This document shows positions 13,470-20,290 of a stretch of 27,056 bases of DNA, piece after piece (the stretch's first letter is position 1; every line of letters begins with the position of its first letter). The stretch is from Dehalococcoidia bacterium (GTDB lineage Bacteria; Chloroflexota; Dehalococcoidia; SM23-28-2; RBG-16-64-32). The notes beneath the pieces were generated by a model. The model worked only from the letters and a program-made list of their open reading frames with translations, was not told the origin of the DNA and did not search any database. A program made the translations under genes and the position numbers. Where the stretch lies: contig JAUYGU010000145.1 in assembly GCA_030690405.1 (NCBI GenBank), forward strand, positions 1-27,056, written 5' to 3'.

Positions 13470-14372
13470 CTATACGAGCGCGGATAGGTCCATCTCGCCC
13501 GCCAGTCCGGCGATGCGCTCCACCTTGGCGCGGCCGCAGAACGGCGTGACGCCGTACAGCGCCTCCAGCCGCTCCACAGCAGCCACCGTATCGAATCGCG
13601 TCCGCAGCACCGGGATCCCCTCCTCCGCCGCACGCTCCTCGACGTAGGAGAGGACGGGCAGCCCGCCGGTCACGATCAGACACGGCACCCCGGCGTTGAG
13701 GGCGCCCAGCTGCTGGTCCGGCTTGTCGCTGCGGACGATGACGGCGTTCGGGCCGTAGCGGGCGAAGTAGCCCTGCGCCGGGTCGGCGCTGATCGACGAG
13801 ATTATCGGCCGGTCGATCACTGTCTCGCTGGCGCTGTTGAGCGAGCTGCTGCCGGCCTCCAGCGCTTCCGCCAGCGCGCCGAGGGTGGGAGCGGCCAGCG
13901 TGCGGTCCTCAGGAATGAGACCGAGGAGACGGACGCCGATGGCAGCGGCGGCGGCGCGCGTCGCCTCCAGCCGTCTGAGGGGCACGCGGGTGACCGCTAC
14001 GCCCGCGCAGGCCTGGCCCAGCGCCCCGCAAAACGAGGGGAGGCCGGCGGGCAGGGGGTCGGCGTAGGCGACCACGACCACGGCCCTGGCGGAGAGAGAC
14101 GCCAGCGCGCCGCGGGGATCGCCCGCCGGCGCCTCTACGAGCGAAACGTCGGCGTCGGCGCTCAGCGCAAGCGCCTCCAGGGGCTCTGGTCGGCGGTCGG
14201 CGTTGAACGCCAGTCCGGCCAGCAACCGGGCGTCCGCAGCCGCGTTCGCGTCTCCGGCGAGGCGCCAGAGGGCGACGCGCTTGCCGCTATCAGCGAGCCG
14301 CCGGCCGAGGGCGGCGACGATGGTCGTCTTGCCGCTGAGCGATTCGGGGGCGGCGATCAGGACCGCGGGCAT
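13470..14372 (-). CDS. P-loop (BioD/CobB-like) plus DRTGG-domain protein
   Basis: The 300-residue protein starts with a P-loop of the dethiobiotin synthetase / cobyrinate synthase class (APESLSGKTT, residues 8-17) on a Rossmann-like domain that is shorter and more Ala-rich than catalytic members. From about residue 190 (VIDRPIISSISADPAQGYFARYGPNAVIV) it carries a DRTGG domain, with PDQQLGALNAGVPCLIVTGG and GIPVLRTRFDTVAAVERL. The same pairing forms the N-terminal regulatory half of long phosphotransacetylases, but the acetyl-transfer domain is absent. It is best read as a stand-alone nucleotide-sensing protein whose ligand and target are unknown. A TATAAT box ends ten bases before ATG 14372 and no ribosome site is seen, suggesting a near-leaderless mRNA. 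It lies 48 nt after the NnrS-like gene on the same strand. Confidence 0.8.
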   Translation of the reverse strand: MPAVLIAAPESLSGKTTIVAALGRRLADSGKRVALWRLAGDANAAADARLLAGLAFNADRRPEPLEALALSADADVSLVEAPAGDPRGALASLSARAVVVVAYADPLPAGLPSFCGALGQACAGVAVTRVPLRRLEATRAAAAAIGVRLLGLIPEDRTLAAPTLGALAEALEAGSSSLNSASETVIDRPIISSISADPAQGYFARYGPNAVIVRSDKPDQQLGALNAGVPCLIVTGGLPVLSYVEERAAEEGIPVLRTRFDTVAAVERLEALYGVTPFCGRAKVERIAGLAGEMDLSALV

Positions 14373-14382
14373 AGCTTGGTGA

Positions 14383-14388
14383 ATTATA
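14383..14388 (-). promoter_or_regulatory. -10 box of the DRTGG gene
   Basis: A perfect TATAAT on the minus strand lies ten bases before the ATG. The -35 region (TACCGC) is weak. Confidence 0.4.
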
Positions 14389-14420
14389 GCACAAGCTCTT
14401 TCCCGCGGTAGCTGGCCGGC

Positions 14421-15752
14421 CTAGGGCGAGCGCTCCGCCACCGGGATCTCCAGCGGCCGCGCCGGCCAGAACAGGTAGACGGCGAACACGATCATCGCCA
14501 CCAGGGCGGCCAGGCCGCCTCCGGTCATCGTCCAGTAGCCCGCCTCCAGCCGCAGCTCGTTGGCCAGCAGCGATCCTGCTCCGCGCGCCGCCGTCGCCCC
14601 ATGCAGCAGCACCAGCAGCGCCGGCGCGATAAACCCTGGTTGCGTCTGGGCCCGTCTCATGGCGAGCCGCGGCACGACCAGCAGCGCCATCCCGACGATC
14701 ATCGTCGTCACGAACCCCAGTGCGACGAAGTGGCGCACGGCGTCCGTCTCGAAGTGCGCCGGCGGCCGCCCGGCGGCGAACGCGCGGACGGAGAAGAACA
14801 CCTCGAGCGCGGCGGCGATGAGCAGCCACAGGTACGCCGAGCGAACGAACCGCATGCTGCGCCTGGCCGACGCCCGCAGCCGTACCGGCTTGCCTTCGAA
14901 GATGCGCAGTAGCGCCAGCAGCGCCAGGAGTGCCACGCCCACGGCGAGGAATCCGGCCGTCTGGAGGACACGGACGTCGGCCGAGTGGTCGTAAGATTTC
15001 CAGATGAAGGCCGCGGCGTAGGCCGCGATACCGGCATTAGCCAGGGCCCAGGCGGCCAGCGTGGGCCCTGGCCGGGCGGGACGTCTTTCGAAAAATATCG
15101 GGAACGTCCTCATGGAGACGGCGAGGATGAACATGAGGACGAACCCGTTGAGCTCCACGAAGGTCAGGGCGGCAGCCCGGAGGGCGGGGAGGGTTGTCGC
15201 GGAATCCCGCGCGGCGTCGATCACGAAAACGAGTCCGAGCAGCGCCGCCACAGCCGCCCAGACGCTGCCCGCCGCGAAGAACGGCGAGTAAAGGAACGTT
15301 TCCCGCCGGCCGGTTGCCAGGCAGCGCAGCACAGCGGCGCTGAAGACGACCATCCCCGCGGCCTCCAGCGCCGCCGACGCTACGAATACCGCCGCCAGCG
15401 GCGTCTCGTCGGCGAAGGGCTGCGCGATGGTCCGCAGCGCCAGCCCGGACACCATCAGTACGAAGGTCAGCGGCACCAGGGCCGCCGGCCGGATGCGTAC
15501 GCCGGTGAAGCGGGGAACCAGCCGGTATCCCATCCCCATCACGAACAGCCCCACCCAACCGACCAACTGAAGGTGGCCGTGGACCTGGACCAGCGGCTGC
15601 CAGCGGCCGCCGAGGTAGGAACTCTGGGCGGCCGCGTGCGCCAGGGTAAAGCCCAGAGGAAGGCCAACGATGAGCCCAAAGAACACCGCCGCGGCGATGA
15701 AGGGCAGGTACTGCTGGTCTTCAGCGCGGAAAAATGACCCCAGCCGGGTCAC
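14421..15752 (-). CDS. NnrS-like polytopic membrane protein
   Basis: This 443-residue protein has about twelve hydrophobic segments and almost no soluble domain. The second segment contains VHGHLQLVGWVGLFVMGMGYRLVPRF with H58 and H60, the histidine pattern of the NnrS family. NnrS is a haem- and copper-containing membrane protein linked to nitric oxide and nitrosative stress. A later ETDAVRHFVALGFVTTMIVGMALLVVPRL segment also fits the family, and FELNGFVLMFILAVSMRTFPIFF-like segments lie between. It starts at GTG 15752, overlapping the alanine dehydrogenase stop as GTGA, so the two are translationally coupled. The P-loop/DRTGG gene follows on the same strand. No nitrite or nitric oxide reductase gene is visible here, so a role in NO metabolism is inference. 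It could be a distant haem-copper oxidase subunit I-like protein. Confidence 0.72.
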   Translation of the reverse strand: MTRLGSFFRAEDQQYLPFIAAAVFFGLIVGLPLGFTLAHAAAQSSYLGGRWQPLVQVHGHLQLVGWVGLFVMGMGYRLVPRFTGVRIRPAALVPLTFVLMVSGLALRTIAQPFADETPLAAVFVASAALEAAGMVVFSAAVLRCLATGRRETFLYSPFFAAGSVWAAVAALLGLVFVIDAARDSATTLPALRAAALTFVELNGFVLMFILAVSMRTFPIFFERRPARPGPTLAAWALANAGIAAYAAAFIWKSYDHSADVRVLQTAGFLAVGVALLALLALLRIFEGKPVRLRASARRSMRFVRSAYLWLLIAAALEVFFSVRAFAAGRPPAHFETDAVRHFVALGFVTTMIVGMALLVVPRLAMRRAQTQPGFIAPALLVLLHGATAARGAGSLLANELRLEAGYWTMTGGGLAALVAMIVFAVYLFWPARPLEIPVAERSP

Positions 15753-16861
15753 AGGAGGGCTTGCTCCAACGGCGTATATGGTACGCCCTGGTCCTGCGCC
15801 ACCGGCTCGCTCACAAGCTTGCCGCGGATCGTGCTCGCGCCCGCTGCCAGCGCCTCATCGTCGCGAAGGGCGTCCAGCCCCCGTTCGGCCAGGCGCAGCA
15901 CGTACGGGAGGGTCGCCGACGTGAGGGCCTCGGTTGAAGTGCGCGGGACCGCTCCCGGCATGTTCGCCACGCAGTAGTGGACGACGCCCTCCTCCACGTA
16001 GACCGGGTCGGCGTGGGTGGTCGGCCGCGAGGTCTCGGAGACGCCGCCCTGGTCTATCGAGACATCGACGAATACGGCGCCGGGCCCCATGGCGCGGAGC
16101 ATCTCGCGTGTCACCAGCCTGGGCGCGACGCCGCCGAAGACGAGCACACCGCTGATGAGCAGGTCCGCGCCCTCGAGCTCTTCGGCAAGCGCCACCGGGT
16201 TGATCACGCGCGTCCCCAGCCGTCCCCGGAACTGCGACTCAAGGACGAACAGCCGCTGCAGGTCGCGGGACAGGGCGGTCGTGCGGGCCTCCAGCGCGAC
16301 CAGGGCGCGACAGGCGGCCGTGGCCACGGTGCCGCTGCCGAGCACGACCGCCCGCGCCGGGGCCACGCCGGCGATGCCGCCGAGGAGCTTGCCGCGGCCG
16401 GGGCCGGGCTTCTTCAGGTACTGGGCGGCGATCTCCGCCGCCATGCGCCCCGCCACCTGGCTCATCGGGAACAGCAACGGCAGCGAGCCGTCCGGCCTGC
16501 GCACCGTCTCGTAGGCGATGCTGTCCACGCCGGCGTCCAGCAGGGCGCGCGTAAGCTCCGGCGCCGGCGCCAGATGAAGGTAGGTGAAGAGGATGAGGCC
16601 CGGCCGGAGGAGGCCGTACTCAGGCGGCAGGGGCTCCTTCACCTTGACCAGCAGGTCGACGGTGGCCGCCACGTCGGCGGCGGCGGGCAGGATCGTCGCG
16701 CCCGCGGCCTCGTACTGCCCATCGCTGAAGCCGGAGCCGAGGCCGGCGCCGCGCTGAACGAACACCTCGTGGCCGGCCCTGCTGAGGGCGGCGGCGCCCA
16801 GCGGCGTCAGGCCGACGCGGTACTCCTCCACCTTCGTCTCCGTGATAGTGCCGGCCTTCAT
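15749..16861 (-). CDS. ald: Alanine dehydrogenase
   Basis: It interconverts L-alanine and pyruvate plus ammonia using NAD(H). The 370-residue length is normal. Landmark residues fall at canonical positions: R15 (EYRVGLTP), catalytic K75 in VKVKEP and H96 in YLHLA. MSQVAGRMAAEIAAQYL follows, then a Rossmann fold with VVLGSGTVATAACRALVAL. The Rossmann loop is G-S-G-T-V where many relatives have G-G-G-T-V. VDVSIDQGGVSETSRPTTHADP and VVHYCVANMPGAVPRTSTEAL complete the family pattern. The start is ATG 16861 with GGAGG six bases upstream; the GTG two codons earlier lies inside the ribosome site. A TACAAT box (16899-16894, minus) lies about 33 nt upstream. It overlaps the NnrS-like gene by four bases, an unusual pairing. 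Confidence 0.95.
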   Translation of the reverse strand: MKAGTITETKVEEYRVGLTPLGAAALSRAGHEVFVQRGAGLGSGFSDGQYEAAGATILPAAADVAATVDLLVKVKEPLPPEYGLLRPGLILFTYLHLAPAPELTRALLDAGVDSIAYETVRRPDGSLPLLFPMSQVAGRMAAEIAAQYLKKPGPGRGKLLGGIAGVAPARAVVLGSGTVATAACRALVALEARTTALSRDLQRLFVLESQFRGRLGTRVINPVALAEELEGADLLISGVLVFGGVAPRLVTREMLRAMGPGAVFVDVSIDQGGVSETSRPTTHADPVYVEEGVVHYCVANMPGAVPRTSTEALTSATLPYVLRLAERGLDALRDDEALAAGASTIRGKLVSEPVAQDQGVPYTPLEQALL

Positions 16862-16893
16862 CGTCACCTCCGCTGCGGTCGCGCTCGCTGGCG

Positions 16894-16899
16894 ATTGTA
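16894..16899 (-). promoter_or_regulatory. Candidate -10 box of ald
   Basis: TACAAT on the minus strand lies 32 nt before the ATG, with a weak CTGACC 17 nt further upstream. Confidence 0.35.
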
Positions 16900-16932
16900 C
16901 TGCAGGGGAGGCTTAGGGTCAGGCCGTTCGCC

Positions 16933-16962
16933 TTGACGCCGCCGAGCAGCCCTACCTAGAAT
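16933..16962 (+). promoter_or_regulatory. Promoter of tRNA-Phe
   Basis: TTGACG (16933-16938) and TAGAAT (16957-16962) are separated by 18 nt. The mature tRNA begins at 16972, nine bases after the -10. Confidence 0.6.
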
Positions 16963-16971
16963 GCGGTTGGT

Positions 16972-17046
16972 GCCGGGGTAGCTCAGTGGTAGAGCACGCG
17001 ACTGAAAATCGCGGTGTCGGCAGTTCAACTCTGCCCCCCGGCACCA
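16972..17046 (+). tRNA. tRNA-Phe (anticodon GAA), CCA encoded
   Basis: The full cloverleaf can be drawn. The acceptor is GCCGGGG/CCCCGGC with discriminator A and encoded CCA, and the D arm is GCTC/GAGC with loop AGTGGTA. The anticodon stem CGCGA/TCGCG has loop CTGAAAA (anticodon GAA), then variable loop GTGTC. The T arm is GGCAG/CTGCC with loop TTCAACT. All stems pair fully. The CaiB-type gene begins 36 nt downstream, so the two may share a transcript. Confidence 0.97.
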
Positions 17047-17082
17047 GTTGTTTCTCCGTTCTTTCGGAAGTGAGGTCATCTG

Positions 17083-18285
17083 ATGACCGGCGCGCTTGAA
17101 GGCGTGAAGGTGGTGGAGCTGGGGCTGTGGGTAGCCGGCCCATCGGCTGCGGCGATGCTGTGCGACTGGGGAGCCGAGGTGATCAAGATCGAGCCGCCTC
17201 AGGGCGACCCGTTCCGCGGTCTCTTCGCCTCCGTGCTCGGCTCACCCATCTCCATCAACCCCCCGTTCGAGACGGACAACCGCGGGAAGCGCAGCGTGGC
17301 CCTGGACCTCCAGACGGAGGAGGCGCGCCGCGTCGCCCACCAGCTCCTCGAGGGGGCGGACGTGTTCGTAACCAACATGAGGCCGCGCGTCCTGGACCAG
17401 TACGGGCTGAGCTACGAGGAGCTGAGCAAGCGCTACCCGCGGCTGGTCTACGCGCAGATCACGGGCTACGGACCGGACGGTGAGGATCGCGACAGGGCCG
17501 CCTACGACATCGGCGCCTTCTGGTCGCGGGCGGGCGTGGCGGCCGCGCTGACTCCTCCCGGGGCGGAGCTGCCGCAGCAGCGCGGCGGCATGGGCGACCA
17601 CATGGCGGGCATGGCGGCCGCCGGCGCCGTCTGCGCCGCCCTGCTGGCGCGCGAGAAGACCGGCCGCGGTCAGCGGGTGGCCGTCTCGCTCTTACGCACG
17701 GGGGTGTACATGATGGGCTGGGACATCAGCCTGGCCCTCAGGCTCAAGGCCCCGATCCTGCCCTACGACCGGCACCACGCCATTAACCCGCTGATCACAT
17801 CCTACAAGGACGGCGACGGGCGCTGGTTCTGGCTCCTCCTCCTCCAGGCCGACCGCCACTGGGCCGACCTCTGTCGGGCGATAGAGCGCGAGGACCTGCT
17901 GACCGACGAGCGGTTCGAGAACATAGAGAAGCGCCGGGTCAACGCTCCGGCCCTCGTGGCGGAGCTGGACGGTGTGTTCGCCGTCAGGAGCCTGGCGGAG
18001 TGGGGGGAGGCGTTCGACCGGAGCAACGTCTGGTGGGCACCCGTGAACTCCATCAACCAGGTCGTGCACGATCCCGTGGCCCGGGCCGCCGGCGCCTTCG
18101 CGGAGGCGCCGGGGCCGGACGGCCCGACCCCACTGGTAGCGACACCGGCGGACTTTTCGGAGACGCTACAGGCGCCGCGGGGCCCGGCGCCGGAGGTCGG
18201 CCAGCACACGGAGGAGGTGCTGCTGGAGCTGGGTTACGGCTGGGAGGAGATCGTCACCCTCAAGGAGAGTGGGGTGATTCCGTAA
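17083..18285 (+). CDS. CaiB/BaiF-type (class III) CoA-transferase
   Basis: Class III CoA-transferases move CoA between carboxylic acids through an enzyme aspartyl-CoA anhydride. The 400-residue length is typical. Family blocks are LEGVKVVELGLWVAGPSAAAMLCDWGAEVIKIEPPQGDP at the N terminus, NRGKRSVALDL, ADVFVTNMRP, YAQITGYGPDG, and the catalytic loop RGGMGDHMAGMAAAG with nucleophile D172. The C terminus is GQHTEEVLLELGYGWEEI. GAGGT stands before ATG 17083. The substrate cannot be told from sequence (formate, oxalate, carnitine, 2-hydroxy acids and others are known). There is no acyl-CoA dehydrogenase or second CoA-transferase beside it. It is flanked by tRNA-Phe upstream and a strong hairpin downstream, so it is probably a single-gene unit. 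Confidence 0.93.
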   Translation: MTGALEGVKVVELGLWVAGPSAAAMLCDWGAEVIKIEPPQGDPFRGLFASVLGSPISINPPFETDNRGKRSVALDLQTEEARRVAHQLLEGADVFVTNMRPRVLDQYGLSYEELSKRYPRLVYAQITGYGPDGEDRDRAAYDIGAFWSRAGVAAALTPPGAELPQQRGGMGDHMAGMAAAGAVCAALLAREKTGRGQRVAVSLLRTGVYMMGWDISLALRLKAPILPYDRHHAINPLITSYKDGDGRWFWLLLLQADRHWADLCRAIEREDLLTDERFENIEKRRVNAPALVAELDGVFAVRSLAEWGEAFDRSNVWWAPVNSINQVVHDPVARAAGAFAEAPGPDGPTPLVATPADFSETLQAPRGPAPEVGQHTEEVLLELGYGWEEIVTLKESGVIP

Positions 18286-18300
18286 GGAAACGGTTGAAAA

Positions 18301-18337
18301 TGAGAGGAGCGGGCTCGGGGTGGGCCCGCTCCTCTCA
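18301..18337. terminator. Strong hairpin after the CaiB-type gene
   Basis: A perfect 14-bp stem (18301-18314 with 18324-18337) and 9-nt loop begin 15 nt after the stop codon. On the plus strand no T-run follows; on the minus strand TTTTC follows. It could end the CaiB transcript and also RNA coming from the PAS-LuxR gene. Confidence 0.6.
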
Positions 18338-18416
18338 GCGGAGCTACTGCGGCGCCAATGCCTCTGCTTGACGCCGACGCCCAAAGGGGGTAGGGTGTCT
18401 CAGGGGTCAGCTATTA

Positions 18417-18539
18417 ATTGTCTACCGTCTAGGGCTGTCGGCAGGAGACCCCCTGGCCCCCTGAGGGATGGCAGATACCTCAGGTCGCGGCCGGCCCCCC
18501 TTGCGGTGATTCTGTCGGCGGTCCTAGACGGTAGACAAT
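18417..18539. repeat. 123-bp element bounded by perfect 17-bp inverted repeats
   Basis: ATTGTCTACCGTCTAGG (18417-18433) and its exact reverse complement (18523-18539) bound a GC-rich interior. Each arm contains GTCTA twice, two bases apart. CTGTCGGC occurs next to both arms inside the element (18435-18442 and 18512-18519) as a direct repeat. CTCAGGGG before the left arm can pair with CCCCTGAG inside. It lies between convergent genes in the gene-free stretch 18286-18638; no credible ORF is seen there. Candidate MITE-like element, paired regulator sites, or structured RNA. Confidence 0.6.
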
Positions 18540-18638
18540 CATTTGAGCGATGACCTTCGGTCGTCGATCTGGGCTCTGATGTTCCGCCATCCAGGGCCAC
18601 CCCGTCAATACTGATTTCTACGTACGGCCGGCCCGCCG

Positions 18639-20015
18639 CTAGTCCAGCAGCTCCTCCCTGACCGCGCGCACGCACGCCTCCGTGCGGGACGATGCTCCCA
18701 TCTTGCTCAGGATGTTGCCCGTGTGCTTGCTGGCGGTACCCAGGCTGATCCCCAGCAGGCCGGCGATCTCCTTGTCTGACTTGCCCGCCGCAACCAGGTT
18801 GAGCACCGTCAGCTCACGGAAGGTCAGGCCGTAGGCGCTCCCCCGCTGCATCTGCCGCTCCACCTTGCTCTCCAGTTCCTCCCTGGCCTCTTGCACCGCC
18901 TCCTCCGCCCGCCTCCGCTCTGTTATGTCCTCGCAGACGATGAGCACTATCGTGCCGCCGTCCGGGGCTTGCACCGCGCGGGCGGTCTCCTTCACCCACA
19001 ACAGCCTGCCGTCCTTGCGCAGCTTGCGGAACTCCCATTCGGCGAGCTCGTTCGGCTTCTTCACGCAGGCCGAGAGCTGCTCCAGCACGGCCTCCTTATC
19101 GGGTGCGTAGAAGACGTCCAAGACGGGGCGTCCCACAAGCTCCTCCGGCTTATAACCCAGTTGCTGCGCCCCAAAACTGTTCACGGACAAGACCGTCCCC
19201 TCAGAGGACACCGTGAAGTACATCGCCGGGTTGTCCTCATAAAGGGTTCGGTAGCGCTCCTCGCTCTGGCGTAACGCCTCATCAGCTTGCTTCCGTGACG
19301 TGATGTCGTAAAACCCGCTGACCAGGACGCACTCCCCGTCCAGCGTGGCCGTCTGGAGCGAGACAAGCACCCAGAACTCAGTGCCGTCTACCTTCCGGGA
19401 GCGAAGCTCGTAGTCCCGGACGTAGCCGTCTCGCCTGACGAGCTCCAGAAGCGCCTCCCGCTCCCCGCGGTCGTAGTAGAAGTCCGGCGTCTTCCGGCCC
19501 ACGGCTTCATCCGGAGGCAGCCCGAACAGAGGTCCCAGGTGAGCGTTGGCGTGCAGGATGAGGCCGTCCGAGAGGCGGCTGATAGCGAGCGGTATCGGCG
19601 CCGCGTCCACTATCGCCCGGTAACGCGCCTCACTCTCACGAAGCGCCTCCTCCGCCTGCTTTCGGCGGCTGATATCGCGCAGGAGACTGACGAGGGCCGC
19701 TTTCCCCCCGAGATCCGCGAGATGCGACACGACTTCGGCGGGAAGAACCGACCCGTCCTTCAGCAGAAGCCGGTACTCCGATGGTGACTCAGTCGCCCCA
19801 GCCATAAGCGCGCTGATCCGTTCGGCCAGTCGTGCCCTATCCTCCGGGACAACGAACTCGGCGGGGGGCCGCCCCCGCGCCTCGCCGGCGCTGTAGCCGC
19901 TCATCCGTGCCAGCGCCGGGTTTATGTACTCAACCAGCCCTTCAACGACGAGAGCGACACCATCGACGTACTTCTCGAACAGCGCGCGGTGCCACTCTTC
20001 GGCGCTTTCCGGCAT
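18639..20015 (-). CDS. PAS-PAS-PAS-LuxR transcriptional regulator
   Basis: This 458-residue soluble regulator has three PAS domains (about 9-120, 127-240 and 250-370). Each ends in the standard PAC signature (LRDISRRKQAEEALRESEARY, GFYDITSRKQADEALRQSEERY, CEDITERRRAEEAVQEAREEL) leading into a coiled-coil linker. The C-terminal LuxR/FixJ helix-turn-helix (about 396-450) shows LTFRELTVLNLVAAGKSDKEIAGLLGIS and TASKHTGNILSKMGASSRTEA. There is no receiver, kinase or membrane segment, so it is a one-component sensor in the cytoplasm. The ligand or cofactor (haem, flavin, small molecule) is not evident. Start ATG 20015 follows GGGAGG. It is divergent from the ToxR-like regulator gene, with 275 nt between the two starts, where shared control is possible. 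Confidence 0.92.
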   Translation of the reverse strand: MPESAEEWHRALFEKYVDGVALVVEGLVEYINPALARMSGYSAGEARGRPPAEFVVPEDRARLAERISALMAGATESPSEYRLLLKDGSVLPAEVVSHLADLGGKAALVSLLRDISRRKQAEEALRESEARYRAIVDAAPIPLAISRLSDGLILHANAHLGPLFGLPPDEAVGRKTPDFYYDRGEREALLELVRRDGYVRDYELRSRKVDGTEFWVLVSLQTATLDGECVLVSGFYDITSRKQADEALRQSEERYRTLYEDNPAMYFTVSSEGTVLSVNSFGAQQLGYKPEELVGRPVLDVFYAPDKEAVLEQLSACVKKPNELAEWEFRKLRKDGRLLWVKETARAVQAPDGGTIVLIVCEDITERRRAEEAVQEAREELESKVERQMQRGSAYGLTFRELTVLNLVAAGKSDKEIAGLLGISLGTASKHTGNILSKMGASSRTEACVRAVREELLD

Positions 20016-20290
20016 AGACCTCCCCCCGTTGAGCCCGATTCTGCGGCCAGTGTCCCAGCATCACTCCGCTTGTGGCAAGCTTAGCCGCCGGTGACATCCC
20101 GTCATTGCTTTTTTGTGTGAAGAGAGTGAGAATTCCATGAAGAAGGTGAGCGTCAGGGCGCCCGCGCCCACCGGCGCCTAACGCCGCGGTATCGAGCCGG
20201 AAACACGGGCGCAACCTGTCGTCCCTCGCCACCGTGGTATGGTGGGGCCCGGAACCGCCGCCACGGGGGAAAGGAGGCAGCTTCGCCGCT

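Noticed and set aside
18320..18553. 77-codon frame across the 123-bp inverted-repeat element
   Set aside because: No ribosome site, no motif, and it runs through hairpins and inverted repeats.
20138..20182. 14-codon frame (MKKVSVRAPAPTGA) between the two regulator genes
   Set aside because: There is no convincing ribosome site, and nothing shows that it acts as a leader peptide.
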